Below, in pieces: positions 54,944-63,457 of a stretch of DNA of 64,000 nt. Source of the DNA: CAZJAH01 sp964544155. Lineage in GTDB: Bacteria > Bacteroidota > Ignavibacteria > Kapaibacteriales > UBA2268. Positions within the stretch are counted from its first letter, which is position 1. Every line of letters starts with the position of its first letter. The stretch spans positions 1 through 64,000 of the forward strand of contig CAZJAH010000011.1 of assembly GCA_964544155.1 (NCBI GenBank). Direction: 5' to 3'. The translations under genes and the position numbers were made by a program. The notes under the pieces were generated by a model that searched no databases, had not been told where the DNA came from, and worked only from the letters and a program-made list of their open reading frames with translations.

Positions 54944-55480
54944 TTAATTTACCTGGCTCATTCCCAGTTCAAAAGCTTCCCTGTTAAGAGGGATAAGCTT
55001 GTGGTACCTTTCGGGAAGAACCTGCTCGAGGGCTTTCATGACTGTTTCAACCTTTACGGTTGATGTAGCTTTGATAAAACTGCCGAGCATAAGCATATTC
55101 AGCACTTTGATGTTTTTCAATTTTGCGGCTTCCTGGCTGCCTGGTATAGCGTGAATATTGATGTCCTCGCGTGTAGGCGGCTTCAGTATGTTAGTGGAAT
55201 CATAAAAAAGGTGTCCGCCGTTTTTTACTTTAGATTCGAATTTATCAACAGAAGGCTGGTTAAGAGCAATAACCGAATCAAACTTTGAAATGATCGGCGA
55301 GCTAATCAGCTTATCCGAAACAATAGTAATGGCGTTTGCGGTACCTCCCCTCATTTCCGGGCCGTATGAAGGCATCCAGCATACTTCTTTTTCTTCAAGC
55401 ATACCCGCGTAAGCCAGAATCATTCCCATAGATAAAACGCCTTGTCCGCCGAATCCGGCGAAAATTGCTTCCTGTGTCAT
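54944..55480 (-). CDS. 2-oxoacid:ferredoxin oxidoreductase, gamma subunit
   Basis: A 178-residue gamma-domain protein. FAGFGGQGVLSMGMILAYA at the N-terminus and MPSYGPEMRGGTANAITIVS are diagnostic of this subunit, which in family enzymes binds part of the CoA site. It follows the beta subunit with 1 nt between and is the last gene of the four-gene operon. Which 2-oxoacid is used (2-oxoglutarate, branched-chain or pyruvate) cannot be read from this subunit. Confidence 0.92.
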   Translation of the reverse strand: MTQEAIFAGFGGQGVLSMGMILAYAGMLEEKEVCWMPSYGPEMRGGTANAITIVSDKLISSPIISKFDSVIALNQPSVDKFESKVKNGGHLFYDSTNILKPPTREDINIHAIPGSQEAAKLKNIKVLNMLMLGSFIKATSTVKVETVMKALEQVLPERYHKLIPLNREAFELGMSQVN

Positions 55481-55481
55481 A

Positions 55482-56273
55482 TTACTTCACCTCCGGTACT
55501 TTAATATCGCCTAAGGGGTAAAAAGGTATCATTTTTTCTTCAATAAATTTATTTGACTGCAATGGAGTCATCTTCCAGTTAGAGGGGCAGTTTGAGATAA
55601 TTTCAACCATACAGAACCCAAGCCCCTGTTTTTGATATTCCATTGCCTGTTTTAAAGCTTTTTTAGCTTTTCTTACGTTTTTGGGCACGTTAACAGCCTG
55701 CCTGGTCACAAAGGCAACACCCGGAAGCATGGCGAGAAGATCACCTATTTTGAGGGGGTGGCCCATAGTGGCAACGTCTCGTCCGAATGGGCTGGTAGTA
55801 GATACCATACCCGGGAGCGTAGTAGGAGCCATCTGGCCGCTGGTCATACCGTAAATACCGTTATTAATGAAAACAACAAGAATATTCTCGCCGCGGTTAG
55901 CCGCGTGAACAGTTTCGGCAGTACCGATAGCGGCTAAGTCTCCGTCACCCTGGTAAGTAAAAACGTATTTATCGGGCATTACTCTTTTAATGCCTGTAGC
56001 AACCGCGCAGGCGCGTCCGTGAGCGGCTTCTGTCATATCCACGTTCATATAGTGGTAAGCGAAAACCGAACACCCTACGGGTGCAACGCCAATAGTCTCA
56101 TCCTGTATGCCAAGCTCATCGACAACCTCCATGAGAATTTTATGCGCAGTACCGTGGCCGCAGCCCGGGCAGTAATGCAGAGGAGTATCCGTCAATGTTT
56201 TCGGGGGTTCGTACACAAGATTTTCTTTAACGCAAATATCTTCTCTATTATTCATTTCCTGAACTTCAGTCAT
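55482..56273 (-). CDS. 2-oxoacid:ferredoxin oxidoreductase, beta subunit (TPP-binding)
   Basis: A 263-residue TPP subunit. HYCPGCGHGTAHKIL supplies two cysteine ligands of the internal [4Fe-4S] cluster. QGDGDLAAIGTAETVHAANR and NNGIYGMTSGQMAPTT form the TPP/Mg site. It decarboxylates a 2-oxoacid and passes electrons to ferredoxin. A short N-terminal extension of about 15 residues precedes the core. It sits between the alpha (11 nt) and gamma (1 nt) genes. Confidence 0.92.
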   Translation of the reverse strand: MTEVQEMNNREDICVKENLVYEPPKTLTDTPLHYCPGCGHGTAHKILMEVVDELGIQDETIGVAPVGCSVFAYHYMNVDMTEAAHGRACAVATGIKRVMPDKYVFTYQGDGDLAAIGTAETVHAANRGENILVVFINNGIYGMTSGQMAPTTLPGMVSTTSPFGRDVATMGHPLKIGDLLAMLPGVAFVTRQAVNVPKNVRKAKKALKQAMEYQKQGLGFCMVEIISNCPSNWKMTPLQSNKFIEEKMIPFYPLGDIKVPEVK

Positions 56274-56284
56274 GATGCTCCTCC

Positions 56285-57343
56285 TTAAATAAGAGTTTTT
56301 TCAAAATGTTCTAAAATTTCTTCGGGTGAAGGTATCATACCGCCCATTCTTCCGAAGAATTCTACCTTAGTACGGCCGTTAACAACAAGCCTGACGTCTT
56401 CAACCATCTGTCCGGCATTCATTTCTACATCGAGAATACCTTTGACTTTGGGAGCATACTCATCATAAACTTTTTTAGGGAATGGGAAGAGCGTCTTCGG
56501 CCTGATAAGGCCTACTTTGTAACCTTTTTCTTTTGCGAGTTCCTGAGCTTTCATGCATATCCTCGCGCCTAGGCCGAATCCGGTAAAGATGTAGTCGCAT
56601 CCATCGAGATCAACAGCCTGATATAAAGTTTCGTTTTCTTCGATCTGCCTGTATTTTTCCTGAAGCCTGATGTTGATTTGTTCCATCTGCTCGGGCTGTA
56701 TATGCAGTGAAGTAATGTATCTTCTTTCTTTATCTTTCGGTTTGCCTGTGTGAGCCCATTCGGGGAATTCAGTTCTGCGTTCCATTTGATCAAAGAGCTC
56801 AACTTTTTCCATCATCTGTCCAATAGCGCCGTCAGCTAATATAAGCGCGGGGTTGCGGTATTTTTCCGAGAGTTCGAATCCGAGCTTAACGAAGTCAACC
56901 ATTTCCTGAACGCTTGAAGGCGCCAGAGTGATCATCTTGTAATCGCCGTGGCCTCCGCCTTTAACTGACTGAAGATAATCCGCCTGAGAAGGCTGAATGG
57001 TACCAAGTCCGGGGCCACCTCTGCTGATATTCGCGATAAGGCAGGGCAGTTCAGCGCCAGCAATATACGAAATACCTTCCTGCATTAAGCTTATGCCCGG
57101 GCTCGATGATGTAGTCATGACTCTGCGTCCGGCCCCTGAGGCTCCGTAGATCATGTTAATAGAAGCCACTTCGCTTTCAGCCTGAAGCACTACCATTCCT
57201 GTTCTTTGAGTTGCTTCTTTTGCCAAATATTCCAAAACTTCAGACTGAGGCGTTATCGGATAACCGAAGTAAGCATCACACCCTGCCCTTATCATAGCTT
57301 CAGCCAGGGCTTCATTGCCTTTCATCAATCTTATATCACCCAT
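56285..57343 (-). CDS. vorB: 2-oxoacid:ferredoxin oxidoreductase, alpha subunit (VorB-like)
   Basis: A 352-residue alpha subunit. LMKGNEALAEAMIRAGCDAY and FGYPITPQSEVLEYLA are typical of the VorB/KorA type; ASGAGRRVMTTSSSPGISLM and RGGPGLGTIQPSQADY complete the pyrimidine-binding domain. LGARICMKAQELAKEKGYKV lies in the C-terminal transketolase-like domain. Annotated relatives are called 3-methyl-2-oxobutanoate or 2-oxoglutarate:ferredoxin oxidoreductase; specificity is not settled. Its ferredoxin partner lies 32 nt upstream. Confidence 0.9.
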   Translation of the reverse strand: MGDIRLMKGNEALAEAMIRAGCDAYFGYPITPQSEVLEYLAKEATQRTGMVVLQAESEVASINMIYGASGAGRRVMTTSSSPGISLMQEGISYIAGAELPCLIANISRGGPGLGTIQPSQADYLQSVKGGGHGDYKMITLAPSSVQEMVDFVKLGFELSEKYRNPALILADGAIGQMMEKVELFDQMERRTEFPEWAHTGKPKDKERRYITSLHIQPEQMEQINIRLQEKYRQIEENETLYQAVDLDGCDYIFTGFGLGARICMKAQELAKEKGYKVGLIRPKTLFPFPKKVYDEYAPKVKGILDVEMNAGQMVEDVRLVVNGRTKVEFFGRMGGMIPSPEEILEHFEKTLI

Positions 57344-57375
57344 GATTACTCCTTCATATCAATGATTTCAATTAA

Positions 57376-57615
57376 TTATTTTACTGCTTCTTTCTGTTTT
57401 TTCTTCCTGTAAACAGTGATAATCGCTTCGGGGCATACTGTAGCGCAGCTGATGCATCCCGTGCAATTTCCTTTTACATTTACCGCGTAGCGGTAGCCTT
57501 TTTTATTTATAGTATCTGATAATGCCAGAGTGTCTTCAGGGCAGGCTTCGATGCAGATTTCGCAGCCTTTACATTTTTCGATATCGATTACAACATCTCC
57601 TACTGCTTTTGCCAT
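57376..57615 (-). CDS. 2-oxoacid:ferredoxin oxidoreductase, delta subunit (2x[4Fe-4S] ferredoxin)
   Basis: A 79-residue ferredoxin-like subunit with two clusters. CKGCEICIEACPEDTL and CTGCISCATVCPEAII are full CxxCxxCxxxCP sets. It carries electrons between the TPP subunit and free ferredoxin. As the first gene of the operon (delta-alpha-beta-gamma), its upstream region contains a TTTGG/CCAAA dyad that may be regulatory. The basic KKKQKEAVK end is not conserved in the family. Confidence 0.93.
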   Translation of the reverse strand: MAKAVGDVVIDIEKCKGCEICIEACPEDTLALSDTINKKGYRYAVNVKGNCTGCISCATVCPEAIITVYRKKKQKEAVK

Positions 57616-57664
57616 ATTTTACCTCTAATTTAACTATAGTAAGAAATTGATACTTTTCTGCCAC

Positions 57665-57692
57665 ACTTTGGTTACATACAATTTGCCAAAGT
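57665..57692 (-). promoter_or_regulatory. Dyad symmetry upstream of the oxidoreductase operon
   Basis: ACTTTGG and CCAAAGT form a perfect 7-bp inverted repeat with a 14-nt spacer, 50 bp before the ferredoxin start. It could be an operator, or its TTTGG could contribute a -33 box. No known regulator is assigned. Confidence 0.35.
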
Positions 57693-57940
57693 TCAAAAAC
57701 ATTAAAATACGGAAAATCTGGCTGTTATCAAAGGAAAATCGGGCTTTCCCAATATGAAAAAGTCCTTGATTTTAAAGAATTTATAGAAATAGCTCATTAG
57801 GCTGGTTAAAAACTTATATTTAGCGGGGCTAAACTGTGAATATGTATTAATTCCGGCTTAATTCTTAGCTAATTGCTTTATTTTGAAATTAATTATCCGG
57901 TATCTCTGTAAAATCAGGCGGATTGCTATATATAAAGAAC

Positions 57941-58034
57941 GAGCAGAGGCACGAAAGGTTAATTTTAAACAACAACTAGATTAAAACAACAACTAAATAT
58001 GTAACATACTTTATTCTTATCGCTACCTCTGCTC
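57941..58034 (+). repeat. Inverted repeat enclosing two direct repeats
   Basis: GAGCAGAGG (57941-57949) and CCTCTGCTC (58026-58034) are perfectly complementary. The 76-nt interior contains aacaacaacta twice (about 57969 and 57986) and a small palindrome around tatgtaacata. A closing stem of an RNA or a protein-binding array would both fit. Confidence 0.5.
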
Positions 58035-58130
58035 TACTAAAATATACTTTAACTTTTTTTAAAATGCAAGTTATTTTTTAATTTTTGTTAAAATATCTTC
58101 AATAATAATTAATAATTATTTCATGCATCA

Positions 58131-58160
58131 GGCCGCTTAAGGATTTTGGCGGTTTTTTTT
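58131..58160 (+). terminator. Terminator-like hairpin without an upstream gene
   Basis: A CCGC/GCGG stem extended by G-T pairs with a ~12-nt loop is followed by eight T. No gene on the plus strand precedes it within 500 nt, so it may end a non-coding RNA. Confidence 0.45.
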
Positions 58161-58483
58161 GGGGGCTTCGTGCCTAATGATAATGCTTTTTTCTGAATCA
58201 CAAAAGCGGAATCAACCATAGATGCAGGATAGCCGCAAGCCTCATAAAACAAATAAATAATTAGCCGCAAGGACTGATTTCAAGATTTTAAACGAATAAT
58301 CCAAACTCTTTAATATTCAGGCAGCGTTTCAAGCAGTCGGTTTCTGAGTGAAATGAATACTTCATGATTTTTTAATAACTTCTTTATAAATTCTTAATAC
58401 AGCCATTATAAATTGGCATCCGTGCTTTAGAAGTAAAAAGAATTAGTCTTAACTAAAAAGAAGAAATAAGGATAGAAATTATT

Positions 58484-59551
58484 ATGCACGGAAACTACAG
58501 TCCTGTTAAAGGCAGACAAAAAATACTGCTCATATGCGGATCCCTCAATCAAACTACAATGATGCACCAAATCTCGGAATATTTAACCGGCTATGAATGC
58601 TATTTCACACCATATTACGCTGACGGTTTCCTCGACCTGCTCGCGAAAAGCGGACTACTTGATTTTTCCATACTCGGTGGAAAATTCCGCGAAAACACAG
58701 AAAATTATCTTGTTAATAACGGCCTTAGAATTGATCACTACGGCTTACAAAACGATTACGACCTTGTGCTGACATGCAGCGATTTAATCGTGCCTCGTAA
58801 TATCCGCAACAAACGCCTGGTATTAGTTCAGGAAGGAATGACCGATCCGCGTAATCTTGCATTCTATCTTGTCAAATGGTTTAAATTCCCTCGTTGGATA
58901 GCAAGCACATCCACCAATGGTATGTCTAATTCCTTCGATGCATTCTGTGTAGCCTCAGAAGGATACAAAAGCCATTTTGTTCAAAACGGAGTTGATCCGG
59001 AAAAGATATCAGTAACGGGAATCCCAAATTTCGATAATGCCAAAAAATATGAAGATAATGACTTTCCTTATAAAAATTTCGTACTTGTAGCAACATCAGA
59101 CGCCCGTGAAACCTTTAAAATTGAGAACCGCAAGAAGATCATACTCGATGCGGTTAAGATTGCTGACGGACGGCAGCTCATATTCAAGCTGCATCCCAAT
59201 GAGCTGGTTGCAAGAGCCACACGTGAAATAAACCAGTGGGCGCCGGACGCCCTTGTTTATTCCGAAGGTAATGTTCATGAGATGATAGCTAACTGCGATG
59301 TGCTGATCACGCAGTTTTCAACAGTGGTTTATACCGGGATTGCCCTCGGCAAGGAAGTATATTCCGAATTCGATATGGATGAACTCCGTAAGCTATGCCC
59401 CATGCAAAATGGCGGTACATCCGCTGAAAAAATAGCCAGTATTTGCAGGGAGCTGATTGAAAGGCCAGAACCTTACAGGCTCATAAAACCTTTCAGAAAT
59501 TTTGTTTCAGGCAAAACAACATTAATGAGAAAGGAATACACTGCGAAATGA
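58484..59551 (+). CDS. GT-B-fold protein related to CDP-glycerol transferases/UDP-GlcNAc epimerases
   Basis: A 355-residue protein with two Rossmann-like halves. KILLICGSLNQTTMMHQIS opens the first. LVLVQEGMTDPRN, VTGIPNFDN and a second half with QLIFKLHPNELV, CDVLITQFSTVVYTGIALGK follow. KLHPNE and the T-x-FST-V region are shared with CDP-glycerol glycerophosphotransferases and polysaccharide-linked GT-B proteins. It overlaps the cytidylyltransferase by 4 nt. It may transfer the sugar made by the genes downstream; donor unknown. Confidence 0.72.
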   Translation: MHGNYSPVKGRQKILLICGSLNQTTMMHQISEYLTGYECYFTPYYADGFLDLLAKSGLLDFSILGGKFRENTENYLVNNGLRIDHYGLQNDYDLVLTCSDLIVPRNIRNKRLVLVQEGMTDPRNLAFYLVKWFKFPRWIASTSTNGMSNSFDAFCVASEGYKSHFVQNGVDPEKISVTGIPNFDNAKKYEDNDFPYKNFVLVATSDARETFKIENRKKIILDAVKIADGRQLIFKLHPNELVARATREINQWAPDALVYSEGNVHEMIANCDVLITQFSTVVYTGIALGKEVYSEFDMDELRKLCPMQNGGTSAEKIASICRELIERPEPYRLIKPFRNFVSGKTTLMRKEYTAK

Positions 59552-60348
59552 TGAATATTCTCATAGTAGTACAAGCAAGGACAGGCTCAACCAGGCTACC
59601 GGGTAAAATATTAAAGACAATTATCGGCAAGCCGGTGTTGATAAGACAGCTCGAAAGAATGAGGGCTTCCATACTTGCTTCGGATATTATAGTGGCTGCT
59701 ACTTCTGATCCTGATGATGATATCATCGAGGAAATCTGCCTGAGAGAAGATTTCAGGGTTTACCGCGGCCATCGGACCGACCTGCTTGAAAGGCATTACC
59801 AGGCAGCACTGCCTGATGTGCCGGACGCGCTGGTTAAGATCCCGTCTGATTGCCCTCTTATCGATCCGGGTATTATCGATAAAGTACTTGCATTTTATAT
59901 AGAAAATCACAAAAGGTATGACTTTGTAAGCAATCTGCATCCACCGACCTATCCCGATGGCAATGATGTTGAAGTCATGAGTTTCGCCGCTCTGGAAGAA
60001 GCCAGGAATAACGCTGTGAGAGATTTCGAAAGGGAGCACACGACGCCCTATATATGGGAAAATCCGGATAAATTCAGGATAGGAAATGTCGAATGGGAAT
60101 CAGGCCTTGATCTTTCGATGAGCCATCGATTTACTCTCGATTACGAAGATGATTACCTCTTCATTAAAAAGGTTTATGAAGAGCTGTATTCTTTTAATCC
60201 GCTATTCACACTGGATGATATTATTAGGCTGTTGAGGGAAAAGCCATCAATAACAGAGATCAATAAAAAATACGCCGGAGTTAACTGGTACAGGCACCAC
60301 CTTAAAGATTTGAAATCGGTTACTCCCGAACAAACGAAAAAAATATAG
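59548..60348 (+). CDS. SpsF-like cytidylyltransferase
   Basis: A 266-residue nucleotidyltransferase. IVVQARTGSTRLPGKILK matches the N-terminal nucleotide-binding signature shared by KdsB, NeuA and SpsF. AATSDPDDDIIEEIC and RVYRGHRTDLLERHYQAA follow. RFTLDYEDDYLFIKKVYEEL is typical of SpsF-family ends. SpsF proteins are found in spore-coat and surface-glycan clusters, and probably activate an unusual sugar or sugar acid as CMP- or CDP-linked donor. Neighbours support sugar activation; the actual sugar is unknown. Confidence 0.82.
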   Translation: MMNILIVVQARTGSTRLPGKILKTIIGKPVLIRQLERMRASILASDIIVAATSDPDDDIIEEICLREDFRVYRGHRTDLLERHYQAALPDVPDALVKIPSDCPLIDPGIIDKVLAFYIENHKRYDFVSNLHPPTYPDGNDVEVMSFAALEEARNNAVRDFEREHTTPYIWENPDKFRIGNVEWESGLDLSMSHRFTLDYEDDYLFIKKVYEELYSFNPLFTLDDIIRLLREKPSITEINKKYAGVNWYRHHLKDLKSVTPEQTKKI

Positions 60349-60357
60349 AGGATTTTA

Positions 60358-61188
60358 ATGAGAGATTTTGATAAAAAACATCTTGAGGATTTTTCTTATC
60401 AGGTAAGAAAGCTCATACTCGAAATGTCCGCACGGGGAGGCGCCTTTACCGGCGCGGCACTATCCTGCACGGATATCGTGAGCTATTTATATAATCATTT
60501 TCTGGATACAGGCCCGGAAAAATTCACTGCCCCTGATAGAGATTACCTGTTTCTTTCAAAAGGGCACGTTGTTCCTGTGCTTTACGGCACGTTTGCAGTG
60601 CTGGGCTGGCTTGACAGTAAAAGGCTCAGGAACCATTTAAAAACCAATGACGATATTTACTGGCACCCGAATAAAAATATAGTAGGTATAGAGTTCCACT
60701 CCGGTTCGCTGGGGCACGGCCTTCCTGTTGCAGCGGGTGTCGCCCTGGATTGCAAGATGTCTGAGACAGGCAATAAAGTGGTGGTTATAACAGGTGACGG
60801 CGAGCTCAATGAGGGTACTATCTGGGAATCACTGCTTGTCGCTTCCGCTAAGAAGCTGGATAATCTTTTAGTAATTATCGACAGGAATAGATTTCAGGCA
60901 AATATCACAACAGAAGACCTCATTCCCCTGGAACCTCTTGAGGATAAATTTCGGTCATTCGGCACTGCTGTAAAGCGTGTATCCGGCCATGACTTTGAGG
61001 AAATTAATAAAGCGCTGAGCAATTTCCCGTTTGAGGCATCCAGGCCATCGGTGCTTATAGCGGATACTATTCGCGGAAAAGGTGTGCCTTCGATAGAAGC
61101 ACGAGCTGATAAGTGGTTTGTAATGTTAGATGAACCGGAATTGAACGAAGTTTTGGAAGAACTGGAAGAAAACAGGGGGATGGAATAA
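60358..61188 (+). CDS. Transketolase, N-terminal (TPP-binding) subunit
   Basis: A 276-residue half-size transketolase. SKGHVVPVLYGTFAVLG and HSGSLGHGLPVAAGVAL are the N-terminal signatures. GDGELNEGTIWESLLVASAK followed by IDRN forms the GDG-x-N TPP/Mg motif. The usual E. coli enzyme is one chain of about 660 residues; here the reaction needs the separate C-terminal subunit coded next (1-nt overlap). Position between SpsF and an aminotransferase implies transfer of a two-carbon ketol unit to or from a sugar intermediate, not housekeeping pentose metabolism. Confidence 0.88.
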   Translation: MRDFDKKHLEDFSYQVRKLILEMSARGGAFTGAALSCTDIVSYLYNHFLDTGPEKFTAPDRDYLFLSKGHVVPVLYGTFAVLGWLDSKRLRNHLKTNDDIYWHPNKNIVGIEFHSGSLGHGLPVAAGVALDCKMSETGNKVVVITGDGELNEGTIWESLLVASAKKLDNLLVIIDRNRFQANITTEDLIPLEPLEDKFRSFGTAVKRVSGHDFEEINKALSNFPFEASRPSVLIADTIRGKGVPSIEARADKWFVMLDEPELNEVLEELEENRGME

Positions 61189-62102
61189 TGGCTGAAATTA
61201 ACAGTTATGAAGATTTTCTGCATGAAGCAGTTAACAGCAATGATAATATAATAGTGATGACCGCCGAGAACAGAGCCGCTTTCAGAGGGCTGCCGGCAAA
61301 GATCGGCCAGCGGTTTATCGATACCGGGATATGCGAGCAAACCCTTGTAGGAATGGCAGCGGGGTTTGCGTTAAGAGGCAGAACACCTTTAGTACACGCG
61401 CTGGCTTGCTTCCTGACACTTAGGGCATTCGAATTTATCCGTACTGATGCCGGCTACCCCAATTTGCCGCTTAAACTGGTAGGTTCATTCCCGGGTTTTT
61501 TATCCACGGCAAATGGGCCAACACATCAGGCTATAGAAGATGTAGCCCTAATGGCCGGGATACCGAATGTCAATGTATTCTGCCCGGCCGATTTGCAGGA
61601 CCTGCTGATCTGCCTACCTGAGATCATTAATTCGCCCAATCCATATTATATAAGATATAACGACATTCCGGCAGCTGTTGAGCACAGTATCGAATTCGCT
61701 CCAGGAAAAGCCGAGCTTATCAATGACGGTGACGATTTGACAATCATCACTTACGGGTTTATGCTGGGCGAATCAGTAAAGGCAGCAGAACTGCTTAAGC
61801 AAAGCGGCATTTCGGCAGCGGTAATTAATCTCAGAACTGTAAAACCAATCGACAGGGAAATGATATTACGCTTTGCGAACAAAACAAAAATGCTTGTTCT
61901 TATTGAAGATCATTTCGAAGATACCGGCCTGATGTCTGTTATCAGCAGGCTGCTTGTGCGAGAAAAGCTTATGATCCCGGTTCTTCCAGTTGCTCTTAAA
62001 GATAAATGGTTTAAACCGGCCATGCTTGATGAAATACTTGAGTTCGAAGGATTTACCGCTAATAAAATAGCTGAAAAAATTAAAGCATTTTTGAACAAAT
62101 AA
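61188..62102 (+). CDS. Transketolase, C-terminal subunit
   Basis: A 304-residue partner of the preceding subunit. FIDTGICEQTLVGMAAGFAL contains the Glu that activates TPP. GPTHQAIEDVALMAGIPNVN is the pyrimidine-domain signature, and the C-terminal third is a regulatory-type fold (ITYGFMLGESVKAAELL). Start ATG overlaps the upstream stop by 1 nt (TAATG), so equal production is expected. Together the chains total 580 residues, shorter than single-chain transketolase, with part of the linker absent. Confidence 0.88.
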   Translation: MAEINSYEDFLHEAVNSNDNIIVMTAENRAAFRGLPAKIGQRFIDTGICEQTLVGMAAGFALRGRTPLVHALACFLTLRAFEFIRTDAGYPNLPLKLVGSFPGFLSTANGPTHQAIEDVALMAGIPNVNVFCPADLQDLLICLPEIINSPNPYYIRYNDIPAAVEHSIEFAPGKAELINDGDDLTIITYGFMLGESVKAAELLKQSGISAAVINLRTVKPIDREMILRFANKTKMLVLIEDHFEDTGLMSVISRLLVREKLMIPVLPVALKDKWFKPAMLDEILEFEGFTANKIAEKIKAFLNK

Positions 62103-62119
62103 TTAATGAGAAAGAATTT

Positions 62120-63457
62120 ATGCCTAACAGTTTGAATCAGGAACAGAATTATCCAGACATTCGGGAATCCAAAAAATTATATGACAGAGCCACGGGCCTT
62201 ATCCCAAATTACACTCAAACCCTGGCCAAAGGCCCCACACAGCATATTAAAGGAGTCGCCCCCATCTACTTAGCTAAGGGCAAAGGCTGTCGTGTGTGGG
62301 ATGTTGACGGTAATGAATATATTGACTATACCATGGGAGTCGGCCCGCTATCACTCGGTTACGGCTACGAAAGAATAGACAATGCCATTAAAAAGCAGCT
62401 TGAAGATGGGATTACTTTCTCACTTCCACATCCCCTTGAAGTTGAGCTTGCCGAGCTTATCCGTGAAATAATCCCAAACGCTGAATCAGTACGCTACAGT
62501 AAGATCGGTAATGATGTAACCACCGCGGCAGTACGCCTGGCCAGGGCATTTACCGGCAAGAACACAGTATTATGCTGCGGCTACCATGGCGCACAGGATT
62601 GGTACATTGCCGTTACCGATTGGGATAAAGGCATTCCCGGCTATACGAAAGAGCATACCTATACTTTTAATTATAATGATATCGGATCTCTGCTTAACTC
62701 CATAGATGACGACACCGCAGCAGTCATACTCGAACCTGTGGTGTTCGATGAACCGAAGGATAACTTTCTACATAAATTAAGAGATATATGTATCGAAAAA
62801 GGCATTGTGCTAATCTTCGATGAGATGTGGACGGGATTCAGAATGGCACTTGGGGGTGCGCAGGAATACTTCGGAATAAAAGCCGACCTGGCTACATATT
62901 CAAAAGCTATTGCCAACGGTATGCCTATTTCCGTACTGACCGGCAGATATGACATTATGAAACTGCTTGAAAAAGAAGTATTCTTCTACGGAACTTTTGG
63001 CGGTGAAGCTCTTTCACTCGCCGCGGCTAAAGAAACAATACTCGAGCTGAGAGATAAACAAGTACCGGAATACCTCGCTGAGCAGGGCAAAAAACTAAAA
63101 GACGGCTATAATGAAATAGTTCAGTCACTCGGAATGGATTATACCGGATGTAAAGGATATGACTTCAGGTCGCTCATCACATTCGATGCTTCTGCAGGAA
63201 AGCCATTAGAATTGAAATCCCTGCTTCAACAGGAGATGATTAAAAGAGGAGTGCTTTGGGGAGGTTTCCACAATATGAGCTATGCCCATAAAGACCAAGA
63301 CATTAGCTACACACTCGAAACCTATAAGTCAGCCCTCTCGGTGCTAAAAGAAGCCGTTGAATCCGGAAATGTAGCTTCGTATCTGAAAGGGGAGCCTGTT
63401 CATCCCGTATTCCGCAAAGTGGGTAATTTCAACACTAAACCAAAGGTAAAGGCCTGA
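62120..63457 (+). CDS. Class III PLP aminotransferase, glutamate-1-semialdehyde-type
   Basis: A 445-residue fold-type I aminotransferase. WDVDGNEYIDYTMGVGP is the N-terminal class III signature. FDEMWTGFR (Asp234) binds the PLP ring nitrogen and TYSKAIANGMPI carries Lys262, the Schiff base. The GSA-aminomutase loop normally reading SGTEA is here KIGNDVTTAAVRLARAFTG, a variant seen in homologues from surface-sugar loci. It therefore probably aminates a keto sugar rather than making 5-aminolevulinate. It follows tktC by 17 nt and overlaps the SDR by 1 nt. Confidence 0.85.
   Translation: MPNSLNQEQNYPDIRESKKLYDRATGLIPNYTQTLAKGPTQHIKGVAPIYLAKGKGCRVWDVDGNEYIDYTMGVGPLSLGYGYERIDNAIKKQLEDGITFSLPHPLEVELAELIREIIPNAESVRYSKIGNDVTTAAVRLARAFTGKNTVLCCGYHGAQDWYIAVTDWDKGIPGYTKEHTYTFNYNDIGSLLNSIDDDTAAVILEPVVFDEPKDNFLHKLRDICIEKGIVLIFDEMWTGFRMALGGAQEYFGIKADLATYSKAIANGMPISVLTGRYDIMKLLEKEVFFYGTFGGEALSLAAAKETILELRDKQVPEYLAEQGKKLKDGYNEIVQSLGMDYTGCKGYDFRSLITFDASAGKPLELKSLLQQEMIKRGVLWGGFHNMSYAHKDQDISYTLETYKSALSVLKEAVESGNVASYLKGEPVHPVFRKVGNFNTKPKVKA

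Larger units (their letters stand above)
57693..58483. other. Long non-coding region
   Basis: No coding frame is supportable in this 790-nt AT-rich stretch between divergent operons. It holds a 9-bp inverted repeat enclosing direct repeats (57941-58034) and a terminator-like hairpin (58131-58160), so a small RNA is possible. Poly-A/T runs and three short Pu/Py blocks make up the rest. AAGGAT at about 58469 may serve as ribosome site for the next gene. Confidence 0.5.
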
